From: Sycon ciliatum
Taxonomy: Eukaryota; Porifera; Calcarea; Leucosolenida; Sycettidae
Reading direction: 5' to 3'
Assembly: GCF_964019385.1 (NCBI RefSeq)
Contig: NC_088649.1
Coordinates: 8,075,985 to 8,139,984 of the forward strand
DNA: 64,000 nucleotides
Part shown: piece after piece, positions 54,335-64,000 of the stretch
How positions within the stretch are numbered: the stretch's first letter is position 1
How the letters are laid out: every line of letters begins with the position of its first letter
The notes under the pieces: generated by a model
The model's database searches: none
What the model was told of the DNA's origin: nothing
The model's input: only the letters and a program-made list of their open reading frames with translations
Translations under genes and position numbers: made by a program

Positions 54335-55614
54335 TCATGTCCATGCATTTTTGATGTCACAGAGTATCACATAAACAAACGCTGTGATAAAAGTCTGTTT
54401 TCCTGCAACCAGATAACGTGATGATCTTAACACATTATAGGAGAATTGGGGCGTTGTCATCCGAGTCCTAGAAATCGAATTTTCATTACGAGATGAATTT
54501 CAACATACCGTATATTCTCTATTATAAGCGAGGTGCTTATATTTTTTCAACACCCCTCTACCCCGTGCTTATATTGGAGACCGCGCTTATATTCGAGACC
54601 GTGCTTATATTTTTCGACCAATACATTCATACAGAGCAAGAAGAAATACATGCTAGATATCATGCATGCAGCATTAATTTCCACCAAGACCGTGCTAATA
54701 ATGGAGACTGTGCTTATAATGTTTCGAAAGGTGCTCACAGTGTGCTAGTATTAGAGACTGTGCTAGTAATGGAGACCTGTGCTTATAATAGAGAATATAC
54801 GGTATCCTTCTTGCCAGGTCGATGGAGCCGGGCTGAGACCAGACTCTGCGCGGTCAAACGGCCCTGCATTGCCACTGATTAGAGTATCGACCTTTTAGAG
54901 ACAACATTTTTCTGAAAAAGAAGGTGGCTATTAATTACAACAAGTAGACTTACACTCGCTCCTCCTCAGGAAAACTACACCTCGCTACATGCTGCGAATC
55001 CCAGCAAATCAGATCGCAAAACGGACAAGCAAGAAACCCTAAATATATCAGCACGTTACTTCGCGAACAATATCTCTTCTCGGGGAATGTTGTGTGGCTG
55101 GCATCTCCTCTAGGAAATAAAATTCGAAACTTCATATTTTAGCACTCTTGTGGTCTGCATCAAAACATTCCGTCGTCTGCTCCTATCAGTACGTAAAACA
55201 GCTGGAACTGCTCACCAAAAGTTCGATAATTAGTCTTGTTTCTCATGAGATGTTGCACTTTAAACAATGGCGTGCTACACGCGTCAACCCTACGAAACGT
55301 AATATGTCACGTGCGATAATGATACACGGTTAAGATTGATGCAACTATTTTGTTGAAGAAAATACTAATTGATGGTGCAACGTTCACAGTTTCCGCATTA
55401 TAGTCTGAATGACATAGTTACATCTCTATGAATTATACACCGTGCTCATTATGATAGTCTGGCCTGAGTTGAGTTTTGGAGTTTGGAGTTTCAAACTGGT
55501 GTGTTCAGCTGCCAGTCAGCTTCTTTGGAAGTGTGCTTCTCTTCATATTCAACAATCCGAATTTTATTCTACTTGGGATTCAAATGTACGGCCAAATTTA
55601 CACGGGCACGGGCT
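54335..55614 (+). other. 5' region of subfamily II gene H
   Basis: This aligns with 20515-21548, interrupted by the MITE 54508-54802. The region just before the ATG keeps GGGATTCAA.TGTACGG. Here the upstream ATG (about 55476) is out of frame with MEDREN, which fixes the start used for the intact gene. Confidence 0.6.
54508..54802. mobile_element. MITE with TA target duplication and visible empty site
   Basis: The ends CCGTATATTCTCTATTATAA and complement are perfect over 22 bp, flanked by TA (54506-54507 and 54803-54804). The paralogue at 20670-20682 reads AAAATATCCTTC with a single TA. Internal GTGCTTATA/GAGACCGTGC units repeat in tandem. It is Tc1/mariner-type by target choice, with no transposase. 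Confidence 0.9.
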
Positions 55615-57230
55615 ATGGAAGACCGGGAAAACATCGATTCGGAACGCAGCGTTCAGGAAAATGTAGCCAAAGATGAGGATAATTGCTGGAGCCTCTTCAC
55701 ACGGCAGTCTTAAGAACTAGAGTGTGTATTACAAATACACTGTACTGGAAGTGGCTTTGTACCTCACACCCAGCTCGCGAATTCCGCGCGGTTATACATC
55801 ATTATTAACTATGGGCATCAATGAACAAACTGTGAAGAGAACAAGCTGAACAGACATAGGGCTATTTTATTGAACCTGTGATAATCGATGGAAATATTTT
55901 GCAATATCAATGTGAAAAGAATGTACAATAGGGAAAAGTGAAGAGCGATTCGAACAAGTTTTCGTAGGCCCTAAACAGGATCCATCGTTGTAGCGATGGA
56001 CCATGAAACATGTAGGTGCTTTTATTTAACAACCAAGATATGACTCAAATTGACATCAGTGAAGGATACATGTGATAATGAAAATGATCATGAAACACGC
56101 ACACTTTCACATTGTATCTAAATACAGATTCCGACGTTGGGTGGTAAAGGAGGAGTATATACCTCGGCATGCATTCCCTCAACGCCAATGCCATCTGTTC
56201 GCCCAGTTGGAAGTTTCGCTTTAAGAGTTTCTCCGAAAGCTTCATTCCAAAAAGGACCTGCTCTGGAAGCAATGTAAGTCGGAACTAAATTGCTGATCTG
56301 TCAATTGTTCTAGTTGGCCACATTCACCAGTATTCTGAAATCTTGAATATTTTTATATGTTGCTATGGATATGGTTTTGGGAGTGAAGGTGTTATTATTA
56401 TCAAGCTTCGCTTTGATGGTAGATGTTAGGTCAGTGAGGGTCCTTTTGCCATGTCAATGATGTGCGTAATTGTTGCACTTCTTGGCTAAGTATGTGGAGG
56501 ATTTTCACTCATAACAAGTATTCGAGTGATCACTCCAAGGTGTTTGAGGGTCTGTCTGATTATTGCAGTTTCTTGCAAAAACAATGGGGGTGGAATGTTA
56601 ATCATGACCCATAGCCGTACTGTTGTCCAACTGTGTAAGATAGGAGTACTTATTTGTTCTAGCAAGTCGTATGAAATGGCTCTTCCACATGCACAGGCAT
56701 AAGGTTTTGTCCAATCTATTTTGCGTAGAGACCGTTGGAATGGAACAAAAGCAGTACTATTTTCTTACATTTGTTTCGTTCCACAGCGGTACGCAGATCA
56801 GCGATCAGCAGAAGGAACTTTGAACAGAAGTTGTATCAAATAAAGTTGATATGCTGTGGAGCCCAAAACCAAAAAGAGAGTTGAGCATCTACCTCAACGA
56901 AGACCAACCTGCTGCACGTAATACATGTAGCAGGTACCAATACCAAGATAAACATGGTCTTCCTGCAGAGATTGTGACAGATATGGCGGCATGGAATGTC
57001 TCCACTGCTAGAGTTGCTGCTGCAACAGTGAACCCGTATAATGTGAAATCATCAACAAACACGTTCATTCATCAAAACGTCTACGGAGAGGAGAAGAAGG
57101 AGGCAGCATCCGGTATATCTGGTATAATTAGAGACGGAGGAGACTCATCTTCAACGTGTTGTGGCAATGCTTGGCGAGTACTTCCTGGACAACCACTCCC
57201 GAAACTGCCAACGATTGCCCGAACGAATAC
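55615..57230 (+). pseudogene. Subfamily II zinc-finger pseudogene H, fingers lost
   Basis: Exon 1 starts MEDRENIDSERSVQENVAKD but is cut after 32 codons, losing the rest of the exon and its donor. Exon 2 (56128-56273) keeps the acceptor AATACAG and donor GTAAGT and encodes PTLGGKGGVYTSAC. Exon 3 starts at 56788 after TCGTTCCACAG; its ELW reads EL-stop. The body continues with DMAAWNVSTARVAAATVNPY up to about 57213, then jumps to sequence that lies beyond the fingers in the intact gene (near 24390). The whole finger array is deleted. Confidence 0.8.
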
Positions 57231-58480
57231 GGAATACAAACTGCATACATGTATTGCTCAAACATCTAGCACACACATTCACATAAGCGCCCGCTCACAC
57301 ATACAGTTGTGAAAGCTGTCAGGCCACAATTTAGGTGCATAGTCTACTTTTTTGAAAGTTTACACCACACGAACACATTCATAATAATGACGACCAACCG
57401 TTGCCTATCTTACTAGGCTTGTGTACATCTCCTTGTTTGCCCTGTATTACAAATCACACTTTTGCCTGTAGCAACATCCCATATTTTGACCATCCTGCCA
57501 CAAGTAGGCCAAATTGTTTTCACCTTACAAACACCTTTGTTTCTAGCTTACGTCTCGTCACAGTACAAGTAGCAGAACGTAATACATCGCTGCACACATC
57601 TATCATAAATCAAGTTTTGTAGATCAATTCTTTCACGCAATCGCTTCGTATTGTTCTTTAATCATCATGTGCTCTCCAATTTCGATCTCGTGCAAATCAT
57701 TCGAAAACACTTTCGAAAGCTCGCTTTTACAAGTGTATTACTTGTTTTTCGAAGAACCGGTTAACGATCCTACTCCGGGTTCAAATAGGGAGCTGTTTGG
57801 ACAGTTAGATCTACTAGAAAATGGATCGTAATATGCTTTCAGCTCTCTGCATAACAGTAGGATATTAGGCACCCGAAGATCAAGACCCATCCCATGGAAA
57901 TACAGCCCTGCAAGTAGATAACAATATCAAAAACTCCATAAACATTAATTCTTTTCTCACTCACAAGTCAGTACTGCACACATACATACAAAAACACACA
58001 CACACGCACACACACACACACACTCATACACACACCTACACACACACAATCTCTCTCTTTCTAACACACACACACTCATACATACACAATAATCACAGAA
58101 TAAACAACTGCGGGGGCATCCACAGCAAGAAAACAACCAGCTTGCAAAGCAAGAAAACAAAAGATGAGGAACTGGGGCGTACCATGACCACTTTGTGTGG
58201 CGATTGCACGGGTGCGCCTTGTTGTGTACCTCTGGCAGAGCGCAGAGTGAACGATTGAATTCAATGACTTCTGACAAAAAAGAAAATACACTTCAACTTA
58301 ATGTTAATTCTCCTTCCTCTTTGTTGTGTTGATTTTGACTTGGTAGTTCTCAGCTACACTCTAGTGTATAGTATATCAGTAACACTGCGAGTCTTATGTT
58401 AACCTGTATTATGTCAGCTGCTTTTGACACTCTGTACGTCAATTATCTGTACACTCATCATACTTACAATAATTTTAGTA
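57231..58480 (+). other. 3' flank of pseudogene H
   Basis: This is conserved with 24395-25250 and 26905-27010. Near 57970-58085 a (CA)n-rich microsatellite is present. Near 58315-58390 it preserves the empty sites of both the 264-bp hammerhead insertion and the Penelope-like element found in the first copy. Confidence 0.65.
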
Positions 58481-59940
58481 CTCGGCAATTTTTGAGATAC
58501 GCACAGAAGATTTTCTCGACCCCGTTTGATTTCAACCCTCCCCCGAAAAATCACCTTCGGGGAGGGTTAAAATCCCCCAGGACGAAATTTCAACCCCAGT
58601 CAAGCGCATTGCGTCAGATCATGTAAACGCGCCAGTGAATCTGAGATCATGACGATTTGAAACTGGACCCGGGTCGAACTCAACACGGCTGTTCATATGA
58701 TCACGTCAGCGGACATCTAAGATGGCGTCGGCTTTGAGCATGAGTCATTTGAAAATTCTGCTCGGGATACGCATTTTTCCTAAACTTATCGTAGCAAACG
58801 ATGATATCTTCGGCTTCCTCCGAGCCTGTTGACCAGTAACTCGCGGTTTTCCAGAAGAGAAAGGTAAGACGAATCGTTTGATACCTCGCTCGACGACGAG
58901 CGTCGTTTTGGTCCCGATCGTCGAAGAGAATTGGTCCATTTTTTGTTCGTCGTAACTATTGTTGTATGTTGTTGTGTAGCCGTATTTCCTCCTCCCAGAG
59001 AAGCGTTGCTGGAGTTTTCCCGTGCTTTCAGGAAGTTTTCCTGGTTGGCCCAATGCTTCGGCCATCCGACAAACATAAGTTCGTGAGCGGAAGCTGGTAC
59101 ATTTTTTTGGAAGCTGGTGGAGATGTTCTTGCACTTTGTGTGATTTTTAGGGCTCGATGGATGGTCTTCTGCATGTCCTGGCATCTGTATGCTGGATCGG
59201 TGGCCAGAAATTCGCTGATTGGCCTTGCAGTACTACGTACTTTGCATCTGAGCATGAAAATGGCCTTAAGGGCATGGGAGTTGATATTTCGGAGGACTTA
59301 CTTGAACAACATCATGCTGCTGCGATCATGATAATTGTGCACAAGATAATTGTGCACAATTGTGTTACATGACAGTCGCACTACTAAGCAGTGATAGCTG
59401 TGCCTTGTGTTGAATTGAGTACAAACATTGATCGCGTGGTAGTTTACGCGATCAAAGGTATGCACGGCACGAGTACGCAGTAGCCGAGTCCTGGAGGACG
59501 CTCGCACCGTGATTTGGTGGTAGCGGCATAGCACAGTAGAATGCATGCAGCATACTCCTGTGTCAAGCCACAACTGACAAACGTGGCGTGCCTACAACAA
59601 GTCATCTACAACTATGTACATGCCATCAATTATATATTCACAGCGTAACGGCACAACTTCAGAAGGCAGATGTCACAATTGGAAGCCAACATATTTAGCA
59701 GGCAGAAAAACTGGGTGTAACTCCAGTCAGACTGCACAGGCATAAGTCACAGCAAAAGCACACTCATAGTCATGGCTACACACAACACACGCACGATCGC
59801 ATACGTGCGCGCGCACACGCACCCACCCAGACGCACACACAACATGAATACCGATGTGCGGCACTGCAATAAGAACAGGAAAATGAGCACGTACGTGGTG
59901 TATGACTACCACTCAATAATGGAAAAAGGCACTAGATTTT
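58481..59940. other. Unassigned stretch with hairpins
   Basis: A hairpin AACCCTCCCC/GGGGAGGGTT lies at about 58527-58570. Another, TTGATCGCGT/ACGCGATCAA, lies at about 59427-59456. Minus-strand frames (59184-58786, 59255-59028) have no recognised domain. CA-rich DNA lies at 59775-59850. This could hide a decayed transposon, but no ends could be paired. Confidence 0.35.
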
Positions 59941-61510
59941 AAGTTCAGCTGAGGACGGTGTTATGTCCTGGGTCAGACTCTTCGTGGAAACAACCATGCA
60001 CGGGGATAACAATAACTATGGACTGTCGGGATTAAGTGGAGTGCAGCCATGCTCACACACTGCCACTGTCCAAAGAGGATGATGGATTCATCACCTGCTG
60101 ACGTGTCAGATGAGGGCAAACAGTCACACACTTTGCGGACCCTCAAGGTTGATCATAGCGCTTTCGTTGCTGCTGGTTCCCAGACGTCGCTCACAACGAT
60201 GTGTAGTAGCGTTGTTATCCGGTCCTGAATTCTGCTGGTCGAGATCAGCCATACCGTTGTGCCAGTTTTGCATCTTGACCTGGGGATCCATCCCTCCCTG
60301 GATCTACACTGCATCAATGCTGGCAGAGGTCGGCCAGCTCGATAAGGACAACGCCAGCCGCATCCAACGGCAACAGCAACGAGCAGTACACAGGGTTGGT
60401 CACACTACATGCCAAGCTGCAGCAATGCATAGGCGACGTGGAAGAAGCCCAGCAGAAAGCCCCACGCATTTAAGGCTGGCCCAGCTACTTAGCTCTTCAA
60501 GGCCATTAGCAGTGTGCCACCGGCAGCATTTTGGAGGTTGTGCCGGCAAGTAAATCAAGCAGGAGTCGCAGGCAGCATTGCATGATCAGACTGACAATTT
60601 CAGGCGACAGTTTGTTGCTGAATATCCTGCTCACTCCCATCATATCACTACAAGGTAGCTCATCCATACTGCTAATACTGTGCGGTGCTCTTATGTCGTT
60701 GCCGCGGAATAATACTACAGTAATACCAACTGTAAGAAGCCGCGTTGGATCAGTTTTACACTGGTTGCTGTATTCCGAGCTCCAATAGATATTCCCGAGA
60801 CAAAACCACGGACTAGAAATTCAGTCTTGCACTGTTTCTTCACTTCCATCGTCTTTTGCAGGTTAATGATGATGGCTTAGCACTGAGCAAAGTCGAACAT
60901 TTCATGAGCTCGTTCAAGACGAGATCGTGAAGAGGAACAAATGCCATGTTACCCATGATCTGCACCTTTTAGACATGCACGGCGTGCCAGCTGTAACCCG
61001 ACTCCATGTGGCCTTGGCTTGCCAGTTGAGCAAGGCTCAGAGAGCATCCATGCGGAATTCAACTCCCACTCTTATTAGAGTGAAGCGTTCCTGCGCCAAT
61101 GAAACGGCTCGAAGCAATCGCAACGCCTATCAAGAACGCTGCCCATGTCCAGGCCACTCCGTGGCCGTAGCTAAGGCATGGAGGACAACGGCATCCACTA
61201 TAATCCTTCTCTTTCGGCTAGCGTACTCCATAGTGACTAAGTCCTGCTCTTCCTCTACCTCCTTCTGTTACTATTTTTATTCTGATGCTTTGATCTTCGC
61301 GTTTGGTCTAACAAACCCAATTTACATAGGGTTACCTAGTTGAGTCTACTTGATTCAAAAAGGATCCACCTGAAAACACACCAAGTTCATAAATCGAACG
61401 TGCAATGTGCAAATTTGCGATTTTCCAGTGAATTCGACGCCATTTTGATAGATAGCCGCAGCTGAACAGCCGTGTCAACCCGGATTGAAACACCTCATGT
61501 AAACACAGCC
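59941..61510. other. Unassigned stretch
   Basis: Plus-strand frames 60110-60553 and 60927-61343 have no recognised domain. A good acceptor-like CATCGTCTTTTGCAG precedes 60862. It may hold exons of an unrelated gene. Zinc-finger homology starts abruptly at about 61511. Confidence 0.3.
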
Positions 61511-62525
61511 AACGACGAAAGAAAGAAGTTTAGCAAGTTCTTTAGAACTGATCAGGATGAATGTTGTGTATCATCTCCAAGTGAATGTGGACAAGTCTGG
61601 CGCGATGAAAAGAAAGACGCTCGGCCTAGAAAATGTTTTGAATTGGGATACGGAGACGAATCGCCTTCAAAGTACATTGGTAATGTCGACCCTGAACAAC
61701 CTGGACAACCAGTGCTGATATCGACGGCGAATACATCTTTCTCCAGTTATCCGCTTGATCACAGTAGACTTTCTGAACGGGCAAAACAGGAGACATCGGA
61801 AGAAGGGGATGCAATCGACATACAAGGATTTCGCAGACATGATATCAGACATCAGCCAGTTGGGTTGCAGTGTACCGCTACGGTTCTAGATCAAGGAAAA
61901 CGTTCTATGAGTAAAACCCTATACAAGTGTCGCGAGTGTCCCCGACAGTTTACGAGCCCATCTTTGCTTCGTCGCCATGAATGTGTTCATACTGGAGAGC
62001 GACCATACAAGTGTGATGTATGCAGCAAATACTTCTATCGGTCAGACATTCTGCGAGTACACAAACGTATTCACACCGGAGAAAAGCCTTTTGCGTGCAA
62101 GGTTTGTCAAGCATCCTTCGCGAATTCTGAAGATCTAAGCATTTTTATTCTCATTCTCATCATAATTTTCATATTCGCTTTCATGTTGTTGGGTTCTATG
62201 CACGTTTGAATTTGCGAATCAAAGTATAATAACAAACAAACATCTACGTTATCATGAACATAGTCACACAGAGGAAAGGCCTCACAAATGCAAGATATGT
62301 GGAGCGTTCTTCAAGCTGTTATCAACTCTACGTGCTCATGAACGCAGGCACGTAGGGAAAGGCCCTACAAGTGCGAGCCATGTGAAGCATGGTTCAAGTA
62401 ATTGACAAATCTTCGTAATAATGAACGTATTCATACTGGGGAGATGCCTCACCAGTGCCAATGTATGTGGTGCGTCATTCCGGCGGTTATCAACTCTACA
62501 TGCTCATGAACGTGGTACGCATTGA
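61511..62525 (+). pseudogene. C2H2 zinc-finger gene G (subfamily I), 5'-truncated
   Basis: Homology starts inside the coding region (NDERKKFSKFF.., matching STKKESSSAS of copy C). The frame stays open through VWRDEKKDARPRKCFELGYG, TSFSSYPLDHSRLSE and MSKTLYKCRECPRQF. It contains two full fingers and a third broken after ANSEDL. There, about 110 bp of foreign AT-rich DNA (62137-62245) is inserted without GT-AG borders. Finger homology resumes (RYHEHSHTEERPHKCKICGAFF) and then loses frame, ending near RAHERGTH at about 62525. The apparent start at 61472 lies in unrelated sequence. Confidence 0.75.
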
Positions 62526-62835
62526 ATCATCCACAGAGAATCAAAGCATGTAAATTGTATTTCTACAGACCATGTAATCAGCAGGGACCAGAAGGTTAAC
62601 ATACAAGAAAAAGATATTTTCTGGAATAATCAACCGGATGTACTCTCTCCCAAACTCGAGAAAACAAACTTCATACATGCGATATGTGCAAAAATCAGTC
62701 TCGTACTCAAAGTCACTGTATGGACATGCGCTTCACATACAGCCATGAAATCCAGCAGGCCAGCAGTAAGGTGGTGACTTTACCTGTAGAAACATTTAAC
62801 CCACACAAACACATACATAAGAATGATGATGACGT
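62526..62835 (+). other. 3' region of subfamily I (unit G)
   Basis: This matches 15054-15370 and 32171-32480. At about 62840 it switches directly to intron 2 of subfamily II. Confidence 0.6.
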
Positions 62836-62839
62836 TGGC

Positions 62840-63918
62840 TAAGCAAGTGGTGGATTGTTACTCATGACGAGTCCGTGCTCATTCCCAGGTAGTTGAGTGT
62901 CTAGTTGAGTGTGAGTATTGCAGTTTCTGGCTACACACTAGGGGTGGGTTGTTTAATCATGACCCGTAGCCATACTGTTGTCCAATAGTATAAGATTGGA
63001 ATTCTTTTTTGTTCTAGCAAGTTATATCCAATGGTTCTTCCACGTGCGCAAGCAGGAGGTATTGTCACCACTATGCGCTTAGAGTGCTTTGAAAAGGAAC
63101 AAAAGCAGTAGGCTTTTTTACATTTGTTTCCTTCCACAGCGGTACTCAGATTAGCGATCAGCAGAAAGAACTTTGGACAGAAGTTATATCAGGTTACTCT
63201 AATGATGCTGATATGCGTTGGAGTCCAGAACAAATCAGAGAGTTTCACATCGACCTCCACGGAGACGCACCTATCGCACCTTATACATGCAGTAGCTAAC
63301 AGAAACAAGATACACATAGTCGTTCTGGAGAGATTGTGACTAACATGGCCGCATGGGATGTCTCCACTGCTAGGACTGCTGCTGCAACAATGCACCAGGA
63401 AGCCGTGACGTCATCAAGAACCACATGTTTACATCCAAACTCATACCTAGAAGAGAAGAAGTAAGCCACATCTGGAATATGTGGTAAAATAGGAGATGTA
63501 TGTGACTCATCTTCTACGGGTCGTCGCAAAGTCTGTCCAGTAACGCCTGGTTTGCCACTGCTGACATGTACAGCGATTGCGTCTTCCGCAACGATTCCAT
63601 TTGGTAATGTGGGAAGCTCTGACACGCGAACAGAGATCGCGTAACGAAGATGATGAGAACGACAGTGAATTAGAACCCGGGCATAACGTCCTGTATCAGT
63701 CCGCAGGGTCTCCGGCTACCACTACGGTTTCCAATCAAGAGAAACGTTCTATGTGTAAAACGTTACACAAGTGTCGGCATTGCCTGAAAGAGGTTTGTAG
63801 TGCATCTAGACTACGTGAGCATGAACGTGTTCATTCGGAAGGGCGACAGTTCAATCGTGATGTATGTGTAGTAGAAGATCGCTTGAATGGGAGAAGTTTT
63901 TGCTGCATATTATTCTAA
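62840..63918 (+). pseudogene. Subfamily II zinc-finger fragment: intron 2 and exon 3
   Basis: Bases 62840-63139 match intron 2 of the intact gene (22830-23144). After CCTTCCACAG, exon 3 opens GTQISDQQKELWTEVISGYS. It meets a stop after CSS and then further frame changes. From 63577 a frame keeps MSKTL-like MCKTLHKCRHC and one finger ending REHERVHSEG, then stops. Homology is lost near 63880. No exons 1 or 2 are present upstream. Confidence 0.75.
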
Positions 63919-64000
63919 TGGTGCAGATAAGCGTTGGAGTCATGAACAACAGCTTTCAAGTGGTCTGGTCTGTGTGATCTGGAGTTGATAACATCTTCAT

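Noticed and set aside
60110-60553. 147-codon plus-strand frame
   Set aside because: No recognisable family and no supporting context.
58481-61510. A single large transposon filling this gap
   Set aside because: No pair of terminal repeats or target duplication could be matched at the two edges.

Overview
This is animal nuclear DNA, not bacterial DNA. It carries multi-exon C2H2 zinc-finger genes with TGE(K/R)P linkers, GT-AG introns, LINE, Penelope-like and BEL/Pao retroelements, PIF/Harbinger-, Tc1/mariner- and piggyBac-type short DNA transposons, tRNA-headed repeats and many microsatellites. The mix suggests an aquatic invertebrate (sponge, cnidarian, mollusc or similar). I cannot assign the species from sequence alone.

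The backbone is a rapidly turning-over zinc-finger cluster on the + strand, built from two kinds of duplicated unit. Subfamily I has a protein starting MED.EESMSDC.VDS.ELPPMPP and about 1.9 kb of conserved upstream sequence; its copies are at 12.1-15.6, 16.9-19.0, 29.6-32.7, 36.8-37.8, 49.7-50.2 and 61.5-62.8 kb. Subfamily II has three exons and a protein starting MEDREN; its copies are at 20.4-25.2, 54.3-58.5 and 62.8-63.9 kb. Only one copy looks whole: the three-exon, six-finger gene at 21549-24279 (557 codons). The others are broken by homopolymer slips, a premature stop, loss of the finger array or 5' truncation. A further finger gene at 44.7-45.4 kb has a single 1-nt slip. Several units are hybrids of the two subfamilies, which points to repeated unequal exchange.

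Between the units lie transposon islands. About 9.2 kb (2.8-12.07 kb) is inserted sequence inside a unit whose uninterrupted form survives near 16.84 kb. It holds a nearly full-length CR1/L2-like LINE (minus strand), inverted arms of a tRNA-headed repeat, several MITEs and two further LINE fragments. Because so many units are duplicated, several insertions can be read against an empty site in this same window: 8571-9436 (TAA), 10332-10747 (TWA), 25255-25518, 25571-26891, 52857-53454 (TTAA) and 54508-54802 (TA). At 34.5-36.6 kb lies a shortened BEL/Pao LTR element with matching 385-bp LTRs and a 5-bp target duplication.

The most notable signal is a set of hammerhead ribozymes. One lies at the 3' end of a Penelope-like element (25594-25638, minus). 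A second lies inside a separate 264-bp insertion bounded by perfect 13-bp direct repeats (25297-25352, minus), which looks like a retrozyme or other non-autonomous ribozyme element. A third, decayed, lies in another Penelope fragment (42008-42052, plus). The 58.5-61.5 kb stretch and several shorter gaps show nothing I can name.
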